56,638 bases of DNA from Alphaproteobacteria bacterium UBA828 (GTDB taxonomy: Bacteria > Pseudomonadota > Alphaproteobacteria > UBA828): contig DBHM01000012.1 of assembly GCA_002296185.1 (NCBI GenBank), positions 35,718-92,355 on the forward strand, written 5' to 3'. Below the pieces are notes generated by a model that worked only from the letters and a program-made list of their open reading frames with translations, made no database searches and was not told the DNA's origin. Of this stretch, positions 24,592 to 32,709 are shown one piece after another. Every line of letters starts with the position of its first letter. Within the stretch, counting starts at the first letter, position 1. The translations under genes were made by a program, and so were the position numbers.

Positions 24592-25302
24592 TTAGTTAGA
24601 AAACAAACGTCCTTCACTTACTTCATGCTTCATTACCGCAATATCAGAAACTGGAGAAAAACACCATGCCTCCTCTATCTCTGGGGCAGGAAGACTGATA
24701 ATTTTCTCTATTTCAGTGCCCATTAAGCTTATTAAGGACTGAGATTCAATATGGCCAATGATGCCAAGCCTGATAGCAGCACTAGCCAGTCCAACTACAA
24801 GAGTATGCGCACTAATTACCTCAGTTTCAACAACACTTAGGCCAGATCCAGAAAAACAAGCCCCTTGAGAAACAGCTAAATGGCCAAGAGCGTTTCCTGA
24901 GAGAATATACTCACGGTACTCAGTGACTCCCGGAGTTTTTAACTTTGTATGCACACCTAAAATAGCAGCCCCAGCACGCAAAGATCCTTCTCGAAGTAAA
25001 CTTGGTAAAGTTGCAGCATCCATAATATGATCAATTTCGATTAGTCGCTTAATATCGACCTGATCTAAGCATGCAGTGTGAGCACTAACCAGACATGCTC
25101 TATCTAAGCCTGCCCAGCGCCCATAAAGCTGTGAGTGAATAAACTCTTCTATATGCTCAAAAGAATTTACTGAACCATCACTACTCAAAGACTCTAATCC
25201 ATAAGAAAATGCTACAGCACCAGAAGGAAAAAAACTATCTCCATGCCGAAGAACGTTTAATAGAGACAGAATATTACTCTGTGATTCTCTGGACACGACC
25301 AT
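24592..25302 (-). CDS. ureF: Urease accessory protein UreF
   Basis: This 236-residue protein has GDSFFPSGAVAFSYGLESL and, further on, HAACLAAHT-like and SAAIRLGIIGH helices typical of UreF, which bridges UreD and UreG in nickel delivery. Its proposed start lies 29 bases inside the end of ureE; a GTG two codons later is possible. It is 21 bases upstream of ureAB. Confidence 0.88.
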   Translation of the reverse strand: MVVSRESQSNILSLLNVLRHGDSFFPSGAVAFSYGLESLSSDGSVNSFEHIEEFIHSQLYGRWAGLDRACLVSAHTACLDQVDIKRLIEIDHIMDAATLPSLLREGSLRAGAAILGVHTKLKTPGVTEYREYILSGNALGHLAVSQGACFSGSGLSVVETEVISAHTLVVGLASAAIRLGIIGHIESQSLISLMGTEIEKIISLPAPEIEEAWCFSPVSDIAVMKHEVSEGRLFSN

Positions 25303-25732
25303 CTCCCAGAAAACTGCTTAACCTATCTAAGTAGTTATCTTCATCACCATCAAGAGCAACTTTTAATTCACTACCTTTAAACTCGACTTTCCAATGTAAG
25401 TTTCCACAATGGTAACCAAGTTCAAGTGCTGCATTTTGATCAAGAGGTCTTAACCTCAACCATTGACGCTTCTTAAGACTGACGATTACAGCTCTCTCCT
25501 CAGTCAAAATTATTATACTTCCATCCCCTAAGTGAGCATTTCTAGGAAGCGCAACAGCACAATCACTTCCTTTGGACGTTTGTACCCGAAAATGTCGTCG
25601 TGCAGTTTCTTCTGGACTGAGGTAAATGTACTCAACCCGATCTATTTTCTTTAGATCCTCAACACGCTTAGCTAGCTTTAGGTCATTACAGTGACCTATG
25701 ACCTCTCTAGCCTTTAATTTTTTAATATCCAT
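25274..25732 (-). CDS. ureE: Urease accessory nickel-binding protein UreE
   Basis: This 152-residue protein has the UreE beta-rich N-terminal domain (YIYLSPEETARRHFRV, GDGSIIILTEERAVIV) and the metal-binding domain with LELGYHCGNLHW. The conserved histidines in GYHxGNxH bind nickel. There is no His-rich C-terminal tail, so it is a carrier without storage capacity. It is the first gene of the operon, so the ure promoter should lie in 25733-25859. No clear sigma-70 or sigma-54 boxes stand out there. Confidence 0.87.
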   Translation of the reverse strand: MDIKKLKAREVIGHCNDLKLAKRVEDLKKIDRVEYIYLSPEETARRHFRVQTSKGSDCAVALPRNAHLGDGSIIILTEERAVIVSLKKRQWLRLRPLDQNAALELGYHCGNLHWKVEFKGSELKVALDGDEDNYLDRLSSFLGDGRVQRITE

Positions 25733-25859
25733 AATAATTTACGGTAACGCGATAATGGGGCACTTCTCAACAATAATCTTCTATATTCTTAATTAATCTG
25801 AACCTATATCTAAAAAACCATAAATTGCCAGCACCGGAAGTTTAGTTTAATTTTATATT

Positions 25860-26366
25860 ATGGTTAATTTTAAGAATAACTCTATTATGTCATGGTTTCG
25901 CGGCCCTAGAGGTCAAAGGTCCTTACTTGTACTTTTTGGTATTGGAGTGATTGTATACATGATTCCACAGGAAGACCTAATAAAGGGCAGCGCTATAGCA
26001 ACAGGGGGAACTGGTTTCAGAATTGAACAACATCAAATCGCTTTATATGGAGTTAAATCATTACCCGCTAAACTTGAGTGTAAACGTAATGCAAGTAAAG
26101 TTAATTGCATGAAAGGAACAACTTCGGAACTTTCTTCACAGTTACATTCGAGAGAAGTAATATGTGATAATATCAAATCTACCAATCAATCTCTTGTTTA
26201 TGCAAGATGCTCGTCCGAGGGACTAGACCTTGCCTACCACTTAGTAAAAAGCGGCTGGGCTACTGCGGATATCAGCTTGACTGATGAATATCTTGCACAA
26301 GAAATTGAAGCAAGAAAGCGCCAAAAAGGTTTTTGGGCTACCTACAGCACTAAGAATTTAGAATAA
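25860..26366 (+). CDS. Membrane-anchored thermonuclease-like (SNase fold) protein
   Basis: This 168-residue protein has an N-terminal transmembrane helix (SLLVLFGIGVIVYMI) and then a small OB-fold region with QIALYGVKSLP, SREVICDNIKS, SLVYARCSSEGLDLAYHLVKSGWAT and EIEARKRQKGFWA. This is the strand order of staphylococcal-nuclease-like proteins that are frequent in alphaproteobacteria. The Arg and Glu residues of true nucleases are not clearly present, so catalysis is doubtful. An in-frame ATG at codon 10 (MSWFRGPRG) is an alternative start. It is divergent from the urease operon. Confidence 0.7.
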   Translation: MVNFKNNSIMSWFRGPRGQRSLLVLFGIGVIVYMIPQEDLIKGSAIATGGTGFRIEQHQIALYGVKSLPAKLECKRNASKVNCMKGTTSELSSQLHSREVICDNIKSTNQSLVYARCSSEGLDLAYHLVKSGWATADISLTDEYLAQEIEARKRQKGFWATYSTKNLE

Positions 26367-26443
26367 ATTTTATCATATACTGACCAAGGGCAGCTTTTGA
26401 TGTTAAGTAAATCTTTAATAGCTTTTGAGAAGGGGAATAGTAA

Positions 26444-27238
26444 ATGCCTTTTTTAAGAGTAAACGACATAGTTATTCATTACATTGACGAAGGTAATAAA
26501 GATAGTCCAGTTATTCTTTTCTCCAACTCCCTAGGAACAGATTTTCGTATATGGGATGGAGTTGTTAAAAATTTAAAAGATAACTTCAGAGTAATTAGAT
26601 ACGACAAGCGGGGGCATGGTTTATCATCATGTCCAGAGGCTCCGTATTCGATTAATGACCATGTAAAAGACCTTACCGCAATAATTGACTATTTAGACGT
26701 TAGAGATATCACAGTAGTAGGACTATCAGTTGGAGGGCTTATAGCACAAGGACTATATTCATTTCACCCAAAGCTAATCAAAGCAATAATATTAGCTGAT
26801 ACAGCTCACAAGATTCTTACTAAGGATATCTGGAATTCTAGAATCGAAATAGTAAATAAATTAGGCCTTGAAGCCCTTGCTGACGGGACAATGGAACGTT
26901 GGTTTTCAGAAAGTTACCATAAAAAACATCCTGAGAATCTTGAAGGCGCACGTAATATGTTCGTGAGAACACCAGTAACAGGTTATATCGGGACCTGTAC
27001 CGCAATCCGCGACGCAGACCTAACTTCAGTTGCAAAAAATATTAACGTCCCTGTTTTGTGCTTGGTTGGATCTGAAGATGGCTCAACACCCCCAGAGGTT
27101 GTAAGAGAAACGTCAGAATTAATACCTAATTCAGAATTTTATATAATTAACGATTCTGGACACCTGCCATGCCTCGAGAGGCCTTCCGAGTTTACCAAAC
27201 TTATCATGAATTTCTTAAATAGAAATAATATTTGCTAA
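26444..27238 (+). CDS. 3-oxoadipate enol-lactonase-like alpha/beta hydrolase
   Basis: This 264-residue alpha/beta hydrolase has IRYDKRGHGLS, the nucleophile elbow GLSVGG (Ser95), VGSEDGSTPP with the acid, and the histidine in DSGHLPCLERP. The phrases WNSRIEIVNKLGLEALADGTMERWF and TAIRDADL are those of PcaD, which hydrolyses 3-oxoadipate enol-lactone in the beta-ketoadipate pathway. A strong AAGGGG site precedes the ATG. No other pca gene is adjacent, so it may serve another lactone. It is convergent with the SDR gene across a terminator-like hairpin. Confidence 0.82.
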   Translation: MPFLRVNDIVIHYIDEGNKDSPVILFSNSLGTDFRIWDGVVKNLKDNFRVIRYDKRGHGLSSCPEAPYSINDHVKDLTAIIDYLDVRDITVVGLSVGGLIAQGLYSFHPKLIKAIILADTAHKILTKDIWNSRIEIVNKLGLEALADGTMERWFSESYHKKHPENLEGARNMFVRTPVTGYIGTCTAIRDADLTSVAKNINVPVLCLVGSEDGSTPPEVVRETSELIPNSEFYIINDSGHLPCLERPSEFTKLIMNFLNRNNIC

Positions 27239-27274
27239 TTTTTTCTCTAGTCAATTAATTAACTAAAGAAAAAA
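27239..27274. terminator. Bidirectional terminator-like hairpin
   Basis: A 13-base arm beginning with six T (27239-27251) pairs with a 13-base arm ending in six A (27262-27274), with one mismatch and a 10-base loop. On either strand the stem ends in U6, so it could stop transcription of both convergent genes (pcaD-like and SDR). The stem is A/T-rich and therefore weak. Confidence 0.45.
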
Positions 27275-27283
27275 GTTTAACAA

Positions 27284-28036
27284 CTAAACGTGTTGCCCTC
27301 CATTAATATGTAATTCGCCCCCAGTTATATAGCTTGAACCCTCAGCACATAAAAAATGTATTGCTGCAGCCACTTCATCAGGCTCACCAAAACGTCCCAT
27401 CGGAATACTTGATTTCATTTCATCTGAATCCCCTGATAAAATAGGTGTAGAGATCTCCCCCGGTGCTATAGAATTAACCCTTATCCCCAATGGAGCAAAA
27501 TCTGATGCCATCTCACGGGTTAGAGCACCAAGAGCAGCCTTTGAAGTGGCATATGCACTTCCAGCGAAAGGATGCACTCGGCCCCCAGCTATAGAAGTTA
27601 CGTTTACTATTGCACCGCTGCCCCTTTTCAAATCTTCCACCAAACCACTAGCTAATATCAGTGGAGCATAAAAATTTACCTGGAACACTTCATGCCAAAG
27701 TTTCGTATCAGTATGCAAACTATCTAATCTAATTCCATTATTGCCCTTTGGTGATATAGCTGCATTATTTACGAGAGCATTCAACACTCCACCCGCCAGT
27801 CTGGTCTTGATCTCTGAAATTGCCCGCTTTGTATCCCCAGGGTCAGAAAGATCAACTTGTATGTGATCATCTTCGCCAGCTTCCCAAGGGCATGATTTCG
27901 AGAAGGGCTGGCGTGAACAAGTAATAACCCTCCATCCGGATGCACTGAACCGCTTTACTGTAGCGTGCCCAATTCCCCTACTAGCTCCAGTTAAAACCAT
28001 TGTCTTATGTTCTGTATTAGACTTATCCACTTTCAA
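27284..28036 (-). CDS. SDR family oxidoreductase (FabG-like)
   Basis: This 250-residue classical SDR has LTGASRGIGHA, NNAAISP, a catalytic Ser in IVNVTSIAGG, YATSKAALG and the C-terminal SSYITGGELHINGG. It would reduce or oxidise a carbonyl or hydroxyl with NAD(P). The start is uncertain: a TTG at 28036 lies 4 bases from AGGA and an in-frame GTG at 28030 lies 10 bases from it. The substrate is not evident from motifs or neighbours. Confidence 0.85.
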   Translation of the reverse strand: MKVDKSNTEHKTMVLTGASRGIGHATVKRFSASGWRVITCSRQPFSKSCPWEAGEDDHIQVDLSDPGDTKRAISEIKTRLAGGVLNALVNNAAISPKGNNGIRLDSLHTDTKLWHEVFQVNFYAPLILASGLVEDLKRGSGAIVNVTSIAGGRVHPFAGSAYATSKAALGALTREMASDFAPLGIRVNSIAPGEISTPILSGDSDEMKSSIPMGRFGEPDEVAAAIHFLCAEGSSYITGGELHINGGQHV

Positions 28037-28152
28037 GCATTCCTGTAATATTTTTCTACAAGGTGCACCGGAAAAAATAGATTATCAAGGAATTTCATTA
28101 TAAATTATAATGTTAATTCATCTAACAACAATTTTTCTGCTAAAATCAAAGA

Positions 28153-28989
28153 ATGACCGATAAAGTATCTATATTAATGGCAGCCTATGATTCTCAAGAC
28201 ACCATTGTCAGAGCAGTGAAAAGTGTGATCAATCAGTCTTTTTCAGACTGGGAGCTTATAATAATAGCAGACGATAGTTTTGATTATAGGACGTTCTTAC
28301 GTAGAGCTAATATGGAGGATAAACGTATAATATATACATCTACTCAGTATCCACAGTCAGGTCCAAGTATTGCCCGCAACTATGGAGCGCGCTCTGCGTC
28401 AGGGAATTTTATATGTACTCTGGACTCTGATGATTACTGGTTACCAAATAAATTATTCACCTTAGTCCCCATTGCAAAAGATAAAGGAATCTCTGCTGAT
28501 AATATTATTGTAATAAATCAATTCGAAGAAATAATTTGTAGTATATTTCCTATAAATGGACCAATGATAAATTGCAATATATTAGATATAGTACAGCTGA
28601 ATACACCAATATTTCCAATTTTTCATCGTGATATTTTTGGGTCTGGATATAATGAAGATTTCCAAGTCGCTGAAGATATAGTGCTGAATATTGAATGCCT
28701 TTCTAGAACAAAAAACACACTACACATTACTAATGAATGTCTTACTTGCTATGTTCAGCATTCAAATAACATCTGCAATAAAGCAGAAAGTTTTGAAAGT
28801 TTTGACAAAGCATATGATCTTCTTATATCTCTTGTAAAATCGAAAAAATTTGGACTAAATGAAGACGAAATAGATCCTCTTTTAAATGCGTTAATAAGAA
28901 AGAAAGAAATAAACTCTCTTTGGTCAGAATCTATTATCAATGACAGTAGTAGAAGCTTTCAAGAGTTTATAAAAAATATTGATCTGTAG
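28153..28989 (+). CDS. Glycosyltransferase family 2
   Basis: This 278-residue GT-A protein starts VSILMAAYDSQDTIVRAVKSVI, has GPSIARNYGA and the metal/nucleotide-sugar binding TLDSDDYW, as in GT2 enzymes that extend glycans with UDP- or GDP-sugars. The C-terminal half is divergent and has many isolated Ile and Asn residues. It stands alone among catabolic genes without other polysaccharide genes. No ribosome site is visible before the ATG. It may be a small capsule or lipid-glycan gene acquired separately. Confidence 0.82.
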   Translation: MTDKVSILMAAYDSQDTIVRAVKSVINQSFSDWELIIIADDSFDYRTFLRRANMEDKRIIYTSTQYPQSGPSIARNYGARSASGNFICTLDSDDYWLPNKLFTLVPIAKDKGISADNIIVINQFEEIICSIFPINGPMINCNILDIVQLNTPIFPIFHRDIFGSGYNEDFQVAEDIVLNIECLSRTKNTLHITNECLTCYVQHSNNICNKAESFESFDKAYDLLISLVKSKKFGLNEDEIDPLLNALIRKKEINSLWSESIINDSSRSFQEFIKNIDL

Positions 28990-29048
28990 AGATAGTAATT
29001 AATATAAAGAATCAATTTATAAAAATTTTTTAAAGATTAATTTTGATT

Positions 29049-30659
29049 CTACAGAACATAAGTGTCTTTAATTATATCAGACGCCTTTTCAGCTATCATA
29101 ATAGTTGGGGCAGCTGTGTTACCAGTTGTTATTGAGGGCATAATCGATGCATCAACAACCCTCAATTTATTCACTCCATATACTAATAAGTTTTTATCAA
29201 CCACAGAAAGCTTATCCGTACCCATACGACAAGTACTAGTAGGATGCCAAACCGTTGTAGCATTTGATCTAATCCAATTCTCAAGAGAATCTTCATTAAT
29301 TATCATATCTCCAGGAGAAATTTCCCTACCTCTAACATTATCAAAAGAATCTTGGCTTAAAATTCTACGAGCAATTTTAAGTCCGGATTTCATCAAATCC
29401 ATGTCTTCAGGATGCTCTAATGAATTAGGCCTTATTGCAGGATGATTTCGTGGATCAACATTGACTATCTTGATAGTTCCCCGACTTTTAGGTCTTGCTA
29501 AGTAATAATGGACCAAATATCCATGCTGACCCTGTCCCTTTAAAGTTGTTTCTAAAGAAAGGCCGGGGCAAAAAGTTATTTGGAAATCAGGCAATTCATT
29601 TTCCTGACTTGATTTGATAAAACCTCCAGCCTCGAGAGGCACTGAAGTCCCAGGACCAGATCTAAATAAGAATGCCTTGACTAAAGTCAGAAATAAGCGA
29701 TCTTTTCTGAATAATCTATAAAGTGAAATATCTTTCGTACACTCCACCTGAACATAAGCACCCAAATGATCCTGCAGATTCTCACCAATGCCTGGTAAAT
29801 TTTCAATTATAGGTATTCCTAATTTATTTAAATGATCAACATTTCCCAGACCTGATAATTGAAGTATTTGCGGAGAATTGACAGTTCCCGCAGAAAGAAT
29901 GATTTCAGTTGAAGAAAAATATTTTTTTAATAACCCAGGCTTTTTCTTGTGGAAACATTCAATTCCGATTGCGTTACTACCATCAAAAATGATTCTTGCA
30001 ACATGGGTATTTTTAACAACTCTTAAGTTACTTCTTTTGCTTATTGGGTGAAGATATGCTGTAGCTGAACTGACTCTCCGTCCCCTATAAACATTAAAAT
30101 CTTGTCGCCCAACACCATCCTGAAAAGATCCATTTAAATCTTCATTAAATTGATATCCCAATGCGTCACATGCATCTAAAAAATTTGTATATAACGGGTT
30201 AGCCGATCTAGCCCTTGCAACCTTGAAAGGGCCATTAGCATTATGGTGGGGGCCACGCCTATCAATACTTCCTTCAGACTTCAAAAAGTAAGGTAATACA
30301 TTTTTATACGACCAACCTGATGCTCCCTCAGATTCCCACCTATCAAAATCACCAGGATTGCCCCTTATATGCATCATTCCATTTATAGATGAGGTGCCAC
30401 CAAGAACCTTTCCACGAGGCCACATTATTCTTCTACCGCCAAGGTATGGTTCTTCTTCACTAACATAATTCCAGTTAGTAGACTTCAGGGTATAAGCTGC
30501 ACCAGCTAGAAGTGGAATCCGTAAAATCGGATGATAGTCAGAACCCCCTGCTTCTACTAATAAAACTGATACCCCTGGATTCTCACTTAAACGATTCGCG
30601 AGAACGCACCCCGCGGTACCACCGCCTACTATAATAAAGTCAAAGGTCTGCACTTGCAC
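29049..30659 (-). CDS. GMC-family oxidoreductase (choline dehydrogenase-like)
   Basis: This 536-residue flavoprotein has the FAD loop VGGGTAGCVLANRLSE, the GMC signatures WPRGKVLGGTSSINGM and LSAGTVNSPQILQLSGLG, the catalytic histidine in VWHPTSTCRMG and the C-terminal TTGNTAAPTIMIAEKA. It oxidises an alcohol. The first GTG (30659) sits directly on GGGAGG, so the GTG two codons later (30653) is the more likely start. It is divergent from the OYE-like operon, sharing a short region with an inverted repeat. Choline is only one of many GMC substrates. Confidence 0.9.
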   Translation of the reverse strand: MQVQTFDFIIVGGGTAGCVLANRLSENPGVSVLLVEAGGSDYHPILRIPLLAGAAYTLKSTNWNYVSEEEPYLGGRRIMWPRGKVLGGTSSINGMMHIRGNPGDFDRWESEGASGWSYKNVLPYFLKSEGSIDRRGPHHNANGPFKVARARSANPLYTNFLDACDALGYQFNEDLNGSFQDGVGRQDFNVYRGRRVSSATAYLHPISKRSNLRVVKNTHVARIIFDGSNAIGIECFHKKKPGLLKKYFSSTEIILSAGTVNSPQILQLSGLGNVDHLNKLGIPIIENLPGIGENLQDHLGAYVQVECTKDISLYRLFRKDRLFLTLVKAFLFRSGPGTSVPLEAGGFIKSSQENELPDFQITFCPGLSLETTLKGQGQHGYLVHYYLARPKSRGTIKIVNVDPRNHPAIRPNSLEHPEDMDLMKSGLKIARRILSQDSFDNVRGREISPGDMIINEDSLENWIRSNATTVWHPTSTCRMGTDKLSVVDKNLLVYGVNKLRVVDASIMPSITTGNTAAPTIMIAEKASDIIKDTYVL

Positions 30660-30686
30660 CTCCCAGCGACTAACTCTAACATTAAT

Positions 30687-30714
30687 TAACTGAGATTTAC
30701 ATATTACTCAGTTA
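30687..30714. promoter_or_regulatory. Operator-like inverted repeat between GMC and OYE-like genes
   Basis: The perfect 8-bp arms TAACTGAG and CTCAGTTA are separated by 12 bases. The repeat fills the middle of the 67-base gap between the divergent genes and ends 12 bases before the ATG at 30727, so a bound protein would block both genes. No regulator is encoded nearby. Confidence 0.5.
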
Positions 30715-30726
30715 GGGGGAAGAATC

Positions 30727-32688
30727 ATGGTTGACAATACGAAACACAAAGCACTGTTTTCACCTATAAAAATCGGAAAAACAACATTAAAAAACCGATT
30801 TGTCCATACCGCTACAGTTACTGGTTACGGCGCAAATACTGCGCCCACTAAAAAATTAATTAATTACCATGCCAAATTAGCGAAAAACTCGGTTGCTATG
30901 ATTGTCACTGAACTTATGCCAATACACCCAACCTCGATCGCCAATCCATTTCTTGTAAGTGCCTTCGATAGAAAAAATAAAAAACTATTTAAGCAATGGG
31001 CAGAATCAGTTTCGACTCATGGTTCTCACTTGATTGGGCAAATCGGACATGTCGGCAGACAACAGTTATGGAATCCTTTATCTACCCCGATTAGTGCGTC
31101 CACAGAACCTGATCCTCTTAGCTGGACTGTCCCTCGCGCAATGACAATTAAAGACATAGACGAAATAGTTCAGGGATTTTGTGACTCTGCAAGGCTTCTT
31201 TCTGAAACAGGTTTTTCCGGTGTGGAGCTTCATGGTGCGCATGGCTATCTATTAACTCAATTCATGTCACCCTTCTCAAATAAACGAAATGACTCCTATG
31301 GAGGAAACACTGAGAATAGACTCAGAATAATTGTTGAAATCACGAAATTAATTAGAGAAAAGTGTGGTAATGACTTTATCGTAGGACTTAAGATGCCATG
31401 TGACGAAGGAGTCAAGGGCGGTATAAAACCCAAAGAAGCAGCAAAAATAGGTAAATATATAAAAGACAATATAGCAATTGATTACCTTTGCTTCAGCCAA
31501 GGAAATTTTTCTCCAAGTTTAGAAGATCATTTGCCAGATATGCATTTCCCCAATAGGCCTTTCCAAAATATTCACGCTGATCTAAAAAAGAAACTGCCTG
31601 ACATACCTATAATAACTGTAGGAAAAATTGAATCAGCTGATGCTGCTGAAGAAATTATTTCAAAAGGTAAGGCTGATCTCGTTGGATTCAGTAGAGCATT
31701 TGTCAGTGACCCTAAATTAGTAACAAAAATAAGCTGTGGAGAAGATAATCTCATCCGTCATTGTATATACTGTAATTTTTGCTGGGGAGAAATCCATGCT
31801 GGAAGAGGAATGAGGTGCATACATGGTAATTATGAGAGTAATATAAATAGACCAAGAAAGAGTAAAGCCTCAAACAAACGAATAATAGTAATTGGTAGTG
31901 GAATTGCTGGCTTAGAAGCTGCTGCTGTTGCTTCAGAATTATCTTCAGAAGTTCATCTGTTTTCAAATAACCGGGATGTCGGAGGAAAATTACAATGGGA
32001 GGCTGAACTTCCTGGACGGTCAATAATAAAAAAAGAGATCGAGTTCCAAAAATACCGTATAGACAAAAATAAAGTGAATATTATACATGGGTTAGCCAAC
32101 TTAAAAAAGATTATTGAGTTACAACCAGATCATGTTGTTCTAGCAACCGGCGCTGACTTCTCGTGGCCTTCCTCATTACCAAGAAAATCAAAAGCAAAAG
32201 ATATTATTAATTCTAGCTATCCGATAATACATAAAAAAGGTGTTTCCGACGGTAAAGCAGTTATATTTGACCAAGACCACTCTGCAGCCTGCTATGCAGT
32301 TGCTGAACTTTTTGCTTCTAAATATAGAAAGGTATTTGTGGTAACCTCGAAGGCTACGATTGGGAGCAAAGTTAACTATATATCAATGTTAGGGATCTTT
32401 CGCAGACTCTTAAATTTAAAAATAGAAATTATTCCATTCTCTTTACCAATAGACTACAACGGAAAGGCACTTAAATTGATAAATGCCATTAACCAAGAGG
32501 AAAATGAAATTGATGATGTTGAACAATTTTGTTTTGCCACACCAAAAATACCAAGGGTTTCACTTTTAGAACCCCTATCTGAATTAGGAATAAATTGTAT
32601 ACTTGCAGGTGACTGTGACTCACCACGCGGACTAGCAGCTGCGATTAACGATGGATATAAAATTAGTAAGGAAATTGAAAATAATTGA
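30727..32688 (+). CDS. NADH:flavin oxidoreductase, dienoyl-CoA reductase/TMADH-like
   Basis: This 653-residue protein has an N-terminal OYE-type FMN barrel (FVHTATVTGYG, GVELHGAHGYLLTQFMSP, GFSRAFVSDP), then the [4Fe-4S] cysteines C346, C349, C352 and C364, then a Rossmann domain (IVIGSGIAGLEAAA) for the second flavin or nucleotide. This is the architecture of 2,4-dienoyl-CoA reductase, trimethylamine dehydrogenase and N-methylproline or stachydrine demethylases. All four cluster cysteines are present. A GGGGGAAG site precedes the ATG. It is 21 bases upstream of a second protein of the same type. Confidence 0.88.
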   Translation: MVDNTKHKALFSPIKIGKTTLKNRFVHTATVTGYGANTAPTKKLINYHAKLAKNSVAMIVTELMPIHPTSIANPFLVSAFDRKNKKLFKQWAESVSTHGSHLIGQIGHVGRQQLWNPLSTPISASTEPDPLSWTVPRAMTIKDIDEIVQGFCDSARLLSETGFSGVELHGAHGYLLTQFMSPFSNKRNDSYGGNTENRLRIIVEITKLIREKCGNDFIVGLKMPCDEGVKGGIKPKEAAKIGKYIKDNIAIDYLCFSQGNFSPSLEDHLPDMHFPNRPFQNIHADLKKKLPDIPIITVGKIESADAAEEIISKGKADLVGFSRAFVSDPKLVTKISCGEDNLIRHCIYCNFCWGEIHAGRGMRCIHGNYESNINRPRKSKASNKRIIVIGSGIAGLEAAAVASELSSEVHLFSNNRDVGGKLQWEAELPGRSIIKKEIEFQKYRIDKNKVNIIHGLANLKKIIELQPDHVVLATGADFSWPSSLPRKSKAKDIINSSYPIIHKKGVSDGKAVIFDQDHSAACYAVAELFASKYRKVFVVTSKATIGSKVNYISMLGIFRRLLNLKIEIIPFSLPIDYNGKALKLINAINQEENEIDDVEQFCFATPKIPRVSLLEPLSELGINCILAGDCDSPRGLAAAINDGYKISKEIENN

Positions 32689-32709
32689 AAATTTATAGGG
32701 GGAAAGAAG

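Noticed and set aside
25733..25859. Possible sigma-54 promoter for the urease operon (TGGCA on the minus strand)
   Set aside because: The -24 element is partly present but no GC of the -12 element at the right spacing.
28096..28112. 17-base palindrome between the SDR and glycosyltransferase genes
   Set aside because: Almost entirely A/T; weaker than the other inverted repeats and not positioned over an evident promoter.
28153..28989. Glycosyltransferase as evidence of a mobile element or phage
   Set aside because: No integrase, transposase, attachment repeat or phage gene lies nearby.
29008..29050. AGAATCAA/TTGATTCT inverted repeat between convergent glycosyltransferase and GMC genes
   Set aside because: The loop is 27 bases and the right arm runs into the GMC stop codon; not a credible terminator.
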